Source: DATFNV01 sp035266225 (GTDB taxonomy: Bacteria; Planctomycetota; Planctomycetia; Gemmatales; Gemmataceae). From it: DNA of 26,903 nt. The stretch spans positions 1 through 26,903 of the forward strand of contig DATFNV010000683.1 of the NCBI GenBank assembly GCA_035266225.1. Reading direction: 5' to 3'. The translations under genes and the position numbers were made by a program. This document shows, one piece after another, positions 7,657-16,101 of the stretch (its first letter is position 1; each line of letters starts with the position of its first letter). The notes under the pieces are model-generated. The model had not been told where the DNA came from. It saw only the letters and a program-made list of their open reading frames with translations, and did no database searches.

Positions 7657-9429
7657 ATGCCGCACCGCACTCTTCTGGCCGTCGTGGTAGTTTTCGCACT
7701 GGTCGCGCCGTCGTCGGCCCAGCCGGTCGCCAAGCCGAAGCCCGAGCTGCCGAAGGTCGTCCTCATCGGCGATTCCATCCGCCTCGGCTACGCCCCGCTC
7801 GTCGTCAAGCGGCTGGAGGGCAAGGCCCGCGTCGTCAGCGTCGAGGCCAACGGCGGCGACAGCGACAACGTCCTCAAGCACCTCGACGAGTGGGTCATCC
7901 GCGAGAAACCCGCCGTCGTCCATCTCAACTGTGGTCTGCACGACCTGAAGCTGTCGAAGAAGACCAAGCAGCATCAGGTGCCGCTCGACAAGTACGAGGC
8001 GAACCTCAAGGAAATCGTCATCCGCATCCGCAAGGGCACGTCGGCGGCGCTGGGCTTCGCCGACACCACGCCCATCCTCGATGACCGGCATGCGAAGCGC
8101 GGCGCCGACTTCGACCGCTTCGAGGCCGACGTGAAGCGCTACAACGAGTCGGCCCGCAAGGTGATGCGCGAGGCCGGCGTTCCCGTCCACGACCTGCACG
8201 GCATCGTCGAGGACGGCGGCGCCGACAAACTCCTCGGCGGCGACGGCACCCACTACACCGCGGCCGGCTACGAGCGCCTCGCCGACGCCGTGGCCGACTG
8301 CGTCCTGCGCCAGCTCATCGTGTCGCGCCCGCGCACGCCCCCTGTCCCGCGCCCGGACCCGAAGGCCGATGCGGCCACCTACCGCAAGGCGGAGGCCGAG
8401 CGCGACGCCCTGGTGCCGAAGGCGTACCGCGACCTGCGCGCCCCCGAGTTCCACGTCCCCGAGAGTCCCGCGGCGTGGCAGGAGCGACGGCCTGCCCTCC
8501 TCAAGGCGGTGCGCGCCTCGCTCGGCGACCTGCCGCCGCGGCCGGCGCCGTTGAAGGTGCGCCTGGTGTCGCGCGAGCTTCGCCCCGGCTACACCCTGGA
8601 GCGTGTCGGCATCGACAACGGTGTGGACAACGAGATCGGCGCCCTTCTTCTCGTCCCCGACAAGCGGACGAAGCCGGCCCCGGCCATCCTCTGGTTGCAC
8701 TCCTCGACACCGGACAAGACGAACATCATTACTCCCGATACCGAAGGCGGTCCGGAGCCGCTCGGCGAGGTCTTCGTCAAGGCGGGGTACGTCGTCCTGG
8801 CCCCCGACGCTTACTGGCACGGGGAGCGCGCCGGCACCGGCCCGTCCGGCTCGGCGGAGACCGGCCGCGCCGAGCAGGAGAGCCTGCACAAGCTGCACTT
8901 GTGGATGGGGCGGACGCTGTGGGGCATGTTCGTGCGCGACGACCAGATCGCCCTCGATTACCTGTGCGGCCGCCCCGAAGTGGACGCGAAGCGCGTCGGC
9001 GCGACCGGGATGAGCATGGGCAGCACACGCGCCTGGTGGCTGGCGGCGGTCGATGACCGGGTGGCGGCGGTCGTCGGCGTGGCCTGCCTGACGCGCTACC
9101 AGAACCTGATCGCGCACGGCGGCCTGCGGCAGCACGGCGTCTACTACTTCGTCAACGGTCTGCTGAAGACGTGCGATACGGAAGGGGTCATCGCCCTGAT
9201 CGCGCCGCGGCCGTACCTGGCGCTGACCGGCGACCTCGACGCCGGCTCGCCGGCTGACGGCATCAAGGTGATCGAGGAGAAGGCGAAGGGCGTGTACAAG
9301 GCGCTCGGCACGGAGGATCGCTTCCGAAGCGTGCTGTACCCCGACGTGGGCCATACCTATACGCCGGAGATGCGCAAGGAAATGCTGGCGTGGTTCGAGC
9401 GCTGGCTGATCATTCCGAGTCGTCCGTGA
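7657..9429 (+). CDS. Secreted two-domain hydrolase: SGNH/GDSL esterase fused to alpha/beta hydrolase
   Basis: The ATG at 7657 follows AAGGGGG at a suitable distance and begins a clear signal peptide (HRTLLAVVVVFALVAPSSAQ); the protein has 590 aa. Residues 33-220 form an SGNH hydrolase: GDS (nucleophile Ser40), a Gly-containing block (NGGDSDN), GLHD (93-96) where GxND is typical, and DGTHYT with Asp196 and His199. Residues about 260-583 form an alpha/beta hydrolase of the dienelactone hydrolase/acetyl-xylan esterase kind: GMSMG with Ser453, Asp near 526-528 (TGDLD), and His566 (DVGHTYTP). Both triads look intact, so it probably removes ester groups, such as acetyl, from polysaccharides outside the cytoplasm. 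The exact substrate is inference. Its 3' end overlaps the convergent small gene at 9410-9640 by 20 bp. Confidence 0.92.
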   Translation: MPHRTLLAVVVVFALVAPSSAQPVAKPKPELPKVVLIGDSIRLGYAPLVVKRLEGKARVVSVEANGGDSDNVLKHLDEWVIREKPAVVHLNCGLHDLKLSKKTKQHQVPLDKYEANLKEIVIRIRKGTSAALGFADTTPILDDRHAKRGADFDRFEADVKRYNESARKVMREAGVPVHDLHGIVEDGGADKLLGGDGTHYTAAGYERLADAVADCVLRQLIVSRPRTPPVPRPDPKADAATYRKAEAERDALVPKAYRDLRAPEFHVPESPAAWQERRPALLKAVRASLGDLPPRPAPLKVRLVSRELRPGYTLERVGIDNGVDNEIGALLLVPDKRTKPAPAILWLHSSTPDKTNIITPDTEGGPEPLGEVFVKAGYVVLAPDAYWHGERAGTGPSGSAETGRAEQESLHKLHLWMGRTLWGMFVRDDQIALDYLCGRPEVDAKRVGATGMSMGSTRAWWLAAVDDRVAAVVGVACLTRYQNLIAHGGLRQHGVYYFVNGLLKTCDTEGVIALIAPRPYLALTGDLDAGSPADGIKVIEEKAKGVYKALGTEDRFRSVLYPDVGHTYTPEMRKEMLAWFERWLIIPSRP

Positions 9430-9640
9430 CCCCTTCGTCGCGCTCCTGCCGGCGGCGCGTGGCGTCCTGATCCAAACCGTTCAGCGTCTCCGAGGTGTTG
9501 CGGCCGAAGTCGTACTCGCTGTGCGGTGCCTCCTCGGGCTTCTCCTGCAGCTCGCGCTTGAGGTACTGCCGCCGGCGCTTGTTGCCGGCGCGCTTGACGT
9601 CGCGCTTCAACTTTCGCAGTTGCTTCTTTTGCGGGTCCAT
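9410..9640 (-). CDS. Small, highly charged conserved-looking protein
   Basis: This 76-aa protein is very rich in Lys, Arg, Glu and Asp (MDPQKKQLRKLKRDVKRAG start, EGVTDDSE end) with no signal peptide or membrane segment. The ATG has a strong GAGGAGGT ribosome site 10 nt upstream, which supports a real gene. It lies 57 bp downstream of the PBP4-type gene on the same strand and overlaps the esterase end. The basic N-terminal half and acidic C-terminal end would suit nucleic-acid or ribosome binding, but no known motif is seen and function is unknown. Confidence 0.75.
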   Translation of the reverse strand: MDPQKKQLRKLKRDVKRAGNKRRRQYLKRELQEKPEEAPHSEYDFGRNTSETLNGLDQDATRRRQERDEGVTDDSE

Positions 9641-9682
9641 GTCTCACTAAACCTCCTCAAGCGGCTCTGCGCGCCGCCGTTG

Positions 9683-9698
9683 CGAAGCCGCAAGCGGC
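9683..9698. repeat. Half copy of the AAGCCGCAAGCGGC palindrome family
   Basis: CGAAGCCGCAAGCGGC abuts the stop codon of the PBP4-type gene, sharing one base with it. It matches the right arm of the copy at 22072-22112; the left arm is not recognisable here apart from a direct CAAGCGGCT at 9658-9666. Confidence 0.6.
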
Positions 9699-11266
9699 TA
9701 CTGCGGCGCGTTCTGCTGGATCATCTCGGCCAGCTTGCCGAGCGCCTCGCCCTCGCGGCTGGCGGTCACGCCGCGCGGCAGCGGCACATCATTGACAAAG
9801 ATGGCGAAGCTGAGTTCGCGCCCGTGCGCCGTCGTCATCACGCCGCCCAGCGCCTTGCTCCGCAGCAGCAGGCGGTCGTTCATCAGGTCCTCGTACATCA
9901 GCGTCCCTGTCTTCGCCATCACCTTCCCCTTCGCCGGGCTGCTCGCCGGCACCACGTCCGCCAGGGTGCCGTCCACGGCCAGCGCCGGCAGCGCCGCCCG
10001 ATACGCCGGCCAGTCGTCGCGCTTGCGCATGGCCTGCAACAGGGCCACCGTCGCCCGCGGCGTCACGTTGTCGGAGAGCGCCCCGCCGGCGCCGCCGCCG
10101 AAGGAGATCGTTTCGACCGGCACGCCCAGGTCGGCCAGGAACTTCCGCTGCAGGTGCATGCCCTCGGCCAGGGTGCGCTTGCCGTTCTTCGTCGCCACCA
10201 GCAGCGGCAGCGTGCTGGCGTAGAGGTTGTGGCTCACCTTCAGCGTCACCTTGATCAACTCCCGGAACGGCGGGGATTCGTAGACGGCCACGCGCGTCAG
10301 CTTGCCGTAGCCGTCCCTCTCGGGCAGCTCGCCGTCCGGCGTGGCGAGCGGGCTGGCGGTCACGGTGATCCCTTCGCGCCGCAGCGCCTCGATGAACAGG
10401 GCGCGGGCGAAGGCGGCCGGGTCGTCCACTGGGTAGATGCGCACCAGCGACTGCGACTTCGCGCGCACCTGGCCGCGCACGGTGAAGCGGTTCGAGCCGA
10501 CCGCCTCGACCGTGATCGACTGCTCCTCCTTCTCCGGGCAGGTGCCCACCTGCGCGTCCATCTGGATAAAGCTCGTCTCCGGCCGCATCTTCACGAGGGC
10601 GGGATGACCGGCCTTGTCGGCGGGCGTGATGAGGACGTCGATGAGGTTGTCGTTGACGACGATGGGGGTGAGCAGGTCCGGCCCGCTACCGCTGCCGCGC
10701 GCCCGCGCAAAGAGACGGTCGTCGATCAGCACCTCGCCGTCGATGCGCTTGATGCCGGCCTGCTTCACCTGCCTGGCCAGGGCCGTGAGGCCGGCGAGCG
10801 GGTCGGTGTCGGTCACTTCGGACTCGTGGCCGCTGGGGAAGTTGGCGTAGATGTGGTCGTGGTCCTTGAAGGCCATCTTGCCGTCGGCGCTGGTGCGGCC
10901 GCCGAGGGTCAGGTCGCCCTGGGCCACGAGGACCAGGTCGCCGTGCAACCGGCCCTCCTTCACCTCGCCGCGGCGGTAGACGGGCGTCTCGAACTTGTGG
11001 TCCGCCCCGAAGGCGGCGAGGGCGGCGGCACACGAATACAGCTTGGTCACCGACGCCGGCATGAAGAGGCGGTCGGCGTCGCGCTCGTAGACGGTCTTGC
11101 CCGTTTTGGCATCGACGATGAGGACGCCCCAGCGGGCCTGTTTGTAACGGGGGCCGTTGATGACGGCGTCGATCTTCGCGGCGAGGTCATCGGCACCCCG
11201 CACGACCGGGGCGAACAGCCCGACGCACAGGAGGGAGACGAGAAGGACACGGCGAGATGAGAGCAT
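9698..11266 (-). CDS. dacB: D-alanyl-D-alanine carboxypeptidase/endopeptidase (PBP4 type, peptidase S13)
   Basis: This 522-aa low-molecular-weight penicillin-binding protein trims or cleaves peptidoglycan cross-links in the periplasm. ATG 11266 is chosen because AAGGAG lies 7 nt upstream; a TTG 18 bp earlier has no such site. A signal peptide (LLVSLLCVGLFAPVVRGAD) is followed by the three active-site motifs of class C PBPs: SxxK in PASVTKL (Ser72, Lys75), SxN as SHN (345-347) and KTG (452-454). The long insert between SxxK and SxN (about residues 100-320) is normal for the S13 family. This is of interest because peptidoglycan was long disputed in planctomycetes. Neighbours are a helicase upstream (67 bp gap) and the small charged protein downstream. 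Confidence 0.93.
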   Translation of the reverse strand: MLSSRRVLLVSLLCVGLFAPVVRGADDLAAKIDAVINGPRYKQARWGVLIVDAKTGKTVYERDADRLFMPASVTKLYSCAAALAAFGADHKFETPVYRRGEVKEGRLHGDLVLVAQGDLTLGGRTSADGKMAFKDHDHIYANFPSGHESEVTDTDPLAGLTALARQVKQAGIKRIDGEVLIDDRLFARARGSGSGPDLLTPIVVNDNLIDVLITPADKAGHPALVKMRPETSFIQMDAQVGTCPEKEEQSITVEAVGSNRFTVRGQVRAKSQSLVRIYPVDDPAAFARALFIEALRREGITVTASPLATPDGELPERDGYGKLTRVAVYESPPFRELIKVTLKVSHNLYASTLPLLVATKNGKRTLAEGMHLQRKFLADLGVPVETISFGGGAGGALSDNVTPRATVALLQAMRKRDDWPAYRAALPALAVDGTLADVVPASSPAKGKVMAKTGTLMYEDLMNDRLLLRSKALGGVMTTAHGRELSFAIFVNDVPLPRGVTASREGEALGKLAEMIQQNAPQ

Positions 11267-11332
11267 GCAGTCACTCCTTGGCAAGGATCAGGTCCGGCAG
11301 CCGGCAACCGCGGGCGTGCCCCCCACCCGGGG

Positions 11333-13687
11333 CTAGGGCGCCGGGGGCGCCGTCTCGCCCTCGACCACGTCGGCCGCGTGCGCCAGCTGAATGATCTCGT
11401 CGGTGCTGGCAGGATCGACCTCGCGGCAGCTCGCCGTCAGCCGATCGCTGAGGTCGCGCAGGTCGCCCTGCCATTCGTCCGGCGTCGTGTCGGGCGGTGT
11501 CACCTGCAGGAATTCGCCCACCATCAAGATCAGCCGCAGCAGGTGGCGGAAGACGATGCCCTCCTGCTTCACCAGGTCGCGCGTCTTGACGTACAGGTTG
11601 AAGTTGCCCGAGAAGCGCAGCAGCTCGTTCGCCGCCCACACCGATTGCGTGTTCACGTCGGTCACGTCGGGGTACAGGGCGTCGAACAGCAGCCGCAGCT
11701 TGTCCGCCAACGTGGGCGGTCGCTCGACCCATTCGTCCTCCTCTTCCTCCTCGTCTTCCCCCTTTGGCGGCAGGGGGGCGGCGATGAGGCCGCGGTGTAT
11801 CAGGTCGGGGTCGAGGCGCTGCTCCAGCGGGCCGGGCGGGCGCTCGCCGAACGGCACGCGGACGTAGCGCAGCAGCGGCCGCGGCATCTCCAGCACGCTC
11901 TCGAACGCCTGGATGCGCTCCTCCCGGTCGGCGAGGCCGAGCTGACCGATCAGGTAGGCGCCGTACAGCGGGTGGATGCCGCGGAAGACGAGCAGGTTGT
12001 CCAGCGCCGGCGTCGGCGTGGCTAAGACCGGCGAGTACGGCGGAGCAGATGGGGGGGCAGGGAGAGAAGGAAAGAGGGAGTGCGCCTGTGCTTCTGCTTC
12101 GCTCCTTCGTTTCTTCTCTTCTTCTCTTCTTCTTTCCTCCTCTTCCGGTGTGGGCGGCAGCGGGTCCAGCACCACGAAGCCGGCCCGGTGTAGCGTCAGA
12201 AGCATGTGATCGAGCGACTTCTCGCCGGCCTTGATGCGTGGCTCGTCCATCAGGCGCTTGCGGACCACGTTGCGGACCTTGCCGACCTCGGGCGAGATCT
12301 TCAGCAGGTACGCCAGCAGCCGCCACGGCAGCGGGCCCTTGCTGTACAACTTGCCCGGCGGCGCCCCCTTGAGCTGCGTGAACTGCGACTCGCTCCAGTA
12401 CGTGACCGTCTCGCGGCGGCTCGGCTTCTTGCGCTTCAGGGCCTTCTTCGCCCGCAGCAGCGTCGGGTCCTTCGTCGTCTCGGGGATCCGATCATATTTC
12501 TCCTTCCAGCGAAGGAGTTTCACGTCGTCCTCGTGGGCCAGGGCGAAGACGAAGCCCTGGTCGTCGTACTGCGGCCGGCCGGCCCGGCCCATGATCTGGT
12601 GCGCCGTGCTGGGGTCGATCAGTTTCTGCTTGCCCGGCGGCCCCTTCACCAGCGAGGTCAGCACCACCGACCGCGCCGGCAGGTTGATCCCCGACGCCAG
12701 TGTCTCGGTACAGACCGCCACGGCCAGCGCCTTCTTCACGAACAGGTCCTCGACGACGCGGCGGTACTTCGGCAACAGGCCGGCGTGATGCACGCCGACG
12801 CCGCGCCGCAGCATCTGCACCAGCTTCGGCCCGACGCCCTGCGTCCAGTCGAGCTTGTCCACCTCGGCCATGACCCGCGTCCGCTGTTCGCCGCCGAGGA
12901 GGTGCAACCCCTTGAGCACCTCCGCGACGCTCCAGCACTCGTCGCGATTGAAGCAGAAGACCAGTGCGGGGGTCGTGCGCACCGAGTCGTCGCCCTTGGC
13001 CATCTCCACGAGCTGCTCGCCGAGGAGCATGTCCGGCACCCAGCGGTAGGTGAGCGGAATCTTGCGCTCCTTGCCCTCCACAAGCTCCAGTTTGCGGCCG
13101 TGGCTCCGCTGCAGCCAGCTGAGGAATTCCAGCGAGTTGCCGACGGTGGCCGACAGCAGCAGGAGGCGGACGTGCGCGGGCAGCATGGCCAGGGACAACT
13201 CCCAGACGATGCCGCGCTCGGGGTCGGCGAAGCTGTGGAACTCGTCCATGACGACACTGCTGACGTGGGAGAAGTCGAACACCTCGCCGCCGGAGGCGCC
13301 GCCCTGGTGCAGCAGGCGGTTAAGGAGGATTTCGGCCACGACGACGAGGACGCGGGCGTTGGGGTTGACGCGGCGGTTGCCGGTGACGAGGCCGACGTCG
13401 TCCGCGGCGAAGCCCCAGCGGACGGCACTGGCCTGCATCTCCTGGAACTTCTGCTCGGTGAGCGCGATGAGGGGCGTGGTGTAGTAGGCGACGGTGTTGG
13501 TGTGCAGCGCCTCGAAGAGGGCGGCCTGGGCGATGAGTGTCTTGCCGGTGCCGGTCGGGGCGCAGACGAGGGTGCCCTGCTCGGCGCTGAACCAGGACAG
13601 GAGGGCTTCTTCCTGGACCGGGTAAGGGGTGTAGGGCAGCTGGTCGAGGTACAGCGAGACCAGTTCGTCGCGGCTGGGGACGGGCAT
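11333..13687 (-). CDS. Ski2-like DEAD/DEAH-box helicase
   Basis: This 784-aa superfamily 2 helicase has all core motifs: Q-like YPVQEEAL, Walker A APTGTGKT (43-50), TTPLIAL, DEFH (148-151), SAT (179-181), TETLASGINLPAR and motif VI QIMGRAGRP (364-372). The order and the GINLPAR/GRAGRP wording place it in the Ski2/Mtr4/Hel308 group, so it unwinds RNA or DNA using ATP. The C-terminal half has a charged insert (about 514-532, Glu/Arg/Lys runs) and a Pro-rich linker, then a helical domain (VKQEGIVFRHLLRLILMVG) that resembles the end of bacterial HelY-type helicases. I start at ATG 13687; an in-frame TTG lies 12 bp upstream and neither has a good ribosome site. RNA as substrate is likely but not proven by sequence. 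Confidence 0.9.
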   Translation of the reverse strand: MPVPSRDELVSLYLDQLPYTPYPVQEEALLSWFSAEQGTLVCAPTGTGKTLIAQAALFEALHTNTVAYYTTPLIALTEQKFQEMQASAVRWGFAADDVGLVTGNRRVNPNARVLVVVAEILLNRLLHQGGASGGEVFDFSHVSSVVMDEFHSFADPERGIVWELSLAMLPAHVRLLLLSATVGNSLEFLSWLQRSHGRKLELVEGKERKIPLTYRWVPDMLLGEQLVEMAKGDDSVRTTPALVFCFNRDECWSVAEVLKGLHLLGGEQRTRVMAEVDKLDWTQGVGPKLVQMLRRGVGVHHAGLLPKYRRVVEDLFVKKALAVAVCTETLASGINLPARSVVLTSLVKGPPGKQKLIDPSTAHQIMGRAGRPQYDDQGFVFALAHEDDVKLLRWKEKYDRIPETTKDPTLLRAKKALKRKKPSRRETVTYWSESQFTQLKGAPPGKLYSKGPLPWRLLAYLLKISPEVGKVRNVVRKRLMDEPRIKAGEKSLDHMLLTLHRAGFVVLDPLPPTPEEEERRREEEKKRRSEAEAQAHSLFPSLPAPPSAPPYSPVLATPTPALDNLLVFRGIHPLYGAYLIGQLGLADREERIQAFESVLEMPRPLLRYVRVPFGERPPGPLEQRLDPDLIHRGLIAAPLPPKGEDEEEEEDEWVERPPTLADKLRLLFDALYPDVTDVNTQSVWAANELLRFSGNFNLYVKTRDLVKQEGIVFRHLLRLILMVGEFLQVTPPDTTPDEWQGDLRDLSDRLTASCREVDPASTDEIIQLAHAADVVEGETAPPAP
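12110..12146. other. 37-bp pure pyrimidine/purine tract inside the helicase gene
   Basis: The + strand is uninterrupted C/T across these bases and encodes, on the other strand, the Glu/Arg/Lys insert of the helicase. A purine run on the + strand (12061-12080) lies 30 bp away. Low-complexity tracts like this are prone to slippage. Confidence 0.85.
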
Positions 13688-13715
13688 GATTGGTTCCAAT
13701 CGGGATCGTTTAGGG

Positions 13716-13780
13716 GCCGCTCGCAGAGCGGCGCGGACCGCCCTGAGCCGGTCGCGGCTGAGCGCTAAGCCGCAAGCGGC
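13716..13780. repeat. Degenerate copy of the AAGCCGCAAGCGGC palindrome family
   Basis: The right arm GCTAAGCCGCAAGCGGC (13764-13780) is exact and ends 6 bp before the malQ stop codon. In place of the left arm there is a different small hairpin, GCCGCTC-GCA-GAGCGGC (13716-13732), so the copy is either decayed or hybrid. It lies between malQ and the helicase start. Confidence 0.6.
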
Positions 13781-13786
13781 CGGCCA

Positions 13787-15907
13787 TCACCGCCCCTGTT
13801 TCACGATCCGGTCCATCTCGCGCAGCGCTTGCAGGACCGTCGGCATCCGGGTGAATTCCTCCAGCGAGCGCCTGGCCCGCCGCATCCAGTTGGGCCGCTC
13901 GCGCCACGTCCCCGGCACGTTCTGCGGGTGCGCCTCCAGCCAGAAGTCCTCGACGTTGGCCAGCGCCACCCGGCCCGGGCCGGTGGCCAGGAAGTTCAGG
14001 CACGCCCGCAGGACGGCCAGCGGGGCGGCCCTCTCCTTGCTCTCTTTCAGGAAGCCGCGCTGCTGCAAGAACGTCTCCACGCTGCGGATCAACTCCCTTC
14101 GGCGCTCGCGCTCCTCGTCGGCCGACTCGGCGTCGAAGAGGCCCAGGTCCAGGCGGTCGTCGATGTCCAACCCCTGCCAGAAGGCGGCGAAGGTCGGCAT
14201 GTCGTGCGTGTTGATGCTCGCCACCGCCCCGGGGAAGATCGGCGACAGCGCCTCGTCCCGGGGCTGGGCCTGGTACTGCAGCACGTACATGCGATGCATG
14301 TTGTGCCGGGCCATCATCCCCGGCAACTCCTCGGGCACCGTGCCGAGGTCCTCGCCGACGATGACGGTGCCGTGCCGGTGCGCCTCCAGCGAGAAGACGG
14401 CGTACTGCTCCTCGGCGCGGTAGCCGACGTAAACGCCGTCCTTGGCCTCCATGCCGTGCGGGATCCAGTAGAGGCGGTGCAGCCCCATCATGTGGTCGAT
14501 GCGCAGGACCCCCGCCAGCCGCATGTGATGGCGCAGGTAGGCGCGAAGGTACTGGTAGCCGCCTTCGCGGATCCGCTCCGGGTGCAGCGGCGGGAAGCCC
14601 CAGTTCTGCCCCTTGGCGAAGAACGGGTCGGGCGGCGCCCCGGCGGCGGTGTCGAGGGCGAACCCCTCCCGGTGGCGCCAGGTGTCGTAGCCACTGGAAT
14701 TGACGCCCAGCGGCAGGTCGAGGTACAGGCCCGGCCCGTTGGCCCGCGCCTTCGTCGCCAACCCCTGCAACTGCTCGCGGGCCAGCCACTGGACGTAACA
14801 GTGATAGTCCGCCAGGGCGGGGTCGAAGTCGCCCGCCGTCACGGCCCCGTCGCGCAGCGCCGCCGGCCACGTCTGCCAGGCGGCCCGGCGCTGTTCGCCG
14901 ATGGCCCGGAACACGGCGTAATCGCGCACGGCCGGGTCGCCCTGGACGTACTCCTCCAGGGCCGCGCGCCGCCCGCTGCTGTCGGCGGTCAGCGTGCGGG
15001 CACATTCCTCCAGGACGCGCCGCTTCAGGGCCATCTGGTCGCGGTAGTTGACCAGCGGCGCTTTTCGCAGGGCGGCGACGTCGTCCTTGAACTGGCGGGA
15101 GCCGAGCAGGGCCTGCGCCTTGGGCGACTTCTGGACCTCGGGGATGCGCTCGACGTTCAGGTAGAACTCATTCCAGAAGAGCCGGCTGGCCGGCGAGTAG
15201 GGCGACGGCTCGAACGGCTCGTCGAGGAAGGCGGCCAGCAGCGGCAGCGTGGCCACCATGCCGCCGCCCTGGCGCTGCACCCACGACACCAGCTCCTCGA
15301 GGTCGGCGTAGTCGCCGGCGCCCCAGCTGCGGGCGCTGTGCAGCGCGTAGAGCGGGACGAACAGGCCCCAGTTTTTGGCGGTGCGGCTGGCCTGCGCCTC
15401 CGCCGGCCGCTCCGGCGCCGCTATGAGAGTGCATTCGGCCGTGTGCCCGCCGCCCTCGATGGTCAGCTGGTGGTAGCCGAGCGCGTACGGCCCGATGAGG
15501 CGTAGGCGGCGGGCAGCGTAGACGGTGCCGTCGAGGTCGATGCCGCCGGCGTCGGGCAACTCGCCGGGCGTCATTGTCCAGGTGTAGGTTTGTCCCGATT
15601 CGAGGACGAGCCGGCACTGGTGCGGCGTGTCGAGGTCGGCCTCCGAACAGCGGAAGAGCAATTCGGGCGGGTAGCCGTCCCAGCAGACCGCGACCGGCTC
15701 CAGGCGCCGCCCCCACAAGTCGCGGCGGCGCTGCTCCAGGGCGGCCTCCACGTCGTCGAGGCCCCCCAGCGGCGCGCCGAGCGCCTGCAGAGTACGGATC
15801 AGGCTGTCGTCGTTGGCCCAGACCTGCTTGCCGGTCACGTCCCAGTAGTTCAGATGGACGCCGTGCAGAGTGGCCAGTTCCTGGAGCTGTTGGTTCGGTT
15901 CCGCCAT
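13787..15907 (-). CDS. malQ: 4-alpha-glucanotransferase (amylomaltase, GH77)
   Basis: This 706-aa enzyme moves alpha-1,4-glucan segments between maltooligosaccharides in glycogen/maltodextrin metabolism in the cytoplasm. The GH77 domain starts near WGLFVPLYALHS (180-191) and holds the catalytic residues: Asp471 in GVLRIDHMMGLHRLYW (nucleophile), Glu519 in VIVGEDLGTVPEEL (acid/base) and Asp569 in INTHDMPTF (transition-state stabiliser). Residues 1-170 are an N-terminal domain as in the longer, E. coli-like MalQ enzymes. ATG 15907 fits the family start, though no strong ribosome site precedes it. On the minus strand it lies upstream of the helicase (99-bp gap with a palindrome copy), so cotranscription is possible. 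No other glycogen genes are in view. Confidence 0.95.
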   Translation of the reverse strand: MAEPNQQLQELATLHGVHLNYWDVTGKQVWANDDSLIRTLQALGAPLGGLDDVEAALEQRRRDLWGRRLEPVAVCWDGYPPELLFRCSEADLDTPHQCRLVLESGQTYTWTMTPGELPDAGGIDLDGTVYAARRLRLIGPYALGYHQLTIEGGGHTAECTLIAAPERPAEAQASRTAKNWGLFVPLYALHSARSWGAGDYADLEELVSWVQRQGGGMVATLPLLAAFLDEPFEPSPYSPASRLFWNEFYLNVERIPEVQKSPKAQALLGSRQFKDDVAALRKAPLVNYRDQMALKRRVLEECARTLTADSSGRRAALEEYVQGDPAVRDYAVFRAIGEQRRAAWQTWPAALRDGAVTAGDFDPALADYHCYVQWLAREQLQGLATKARANGPGLYLDLPLGVNSSGYDTWRHREGFALDTAAGAPPDPFFAKGQNWGFPPLHPERIREGGYQYLRAYLRHHMRLAGVLRIDHMMGLHRLYWIPHGMEAKDGVYVGYRAEEQYAVFSLEAHRHGTVIVGEDLGTVPEELPGMMARHNMHRMYVLQYQAQPRDEALSPIFPGAVASINTHDMPTFAAFWQGLDIDDRLDLGLFDAESADEERERRRELIRSVETFLQQRGFLKESKERAAPLAVLRACLNFLATGPGRVALANVEDFWLEAHPQNVPGTWRERPNWMRRARRSLEEFTRMPTVLQALREMDRIVKQGR

Positions 15908-16031
15908 GATTGGTGAGTCTCATCCTGTCTCGGGGTCCGGGTGAATCCTTCCCCGGCGGTCCGGCGCGGCCCGGCCGGGAGCGGGTATTTTACAGGGAGG
16001 GGGAGCAGAACGGTAGAAGAGATTCGCAGCA

Positions 16032-16093
16032 GCCGCTTGCGGCTTAGCGTTCGCATCGACCTTCGATGACGTGAACGCTAAGCCGCAAGCGGC
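16032..16093. repeat. Full 62-bp palindromic element, copy A
   Basis: Two perfect 21-bp arms (16032-16052 and 16073-16093, beginning GCCGCTTGCGGCTTAGCG) flank a 20-bp spacer that holds a second hairpin, CATCGA/TCGATG. It begins 8 bp behind the stop codon of the DUF4139 gene, read on the minus strand. It differs from the copy at 19441-19502 by a single base in the spacer. Confidence 0.95.
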
Positions 16094-16101
16094 CGTAGCG
16101 A

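Noticed and set aside
9521..11260. Plus-strand frame of 579 codons opposite dacB
   Set aside because: The minus-strand PBP4 reading has all three active-site motifs; the antisense product is composition-driven (His/Arg/Leu/Ala).
12206..15505. Long plus-strand frames opposite the helicase and malQ
   Set aside because: Both lie antisense to genes with full catalytic motifs and show no family features.
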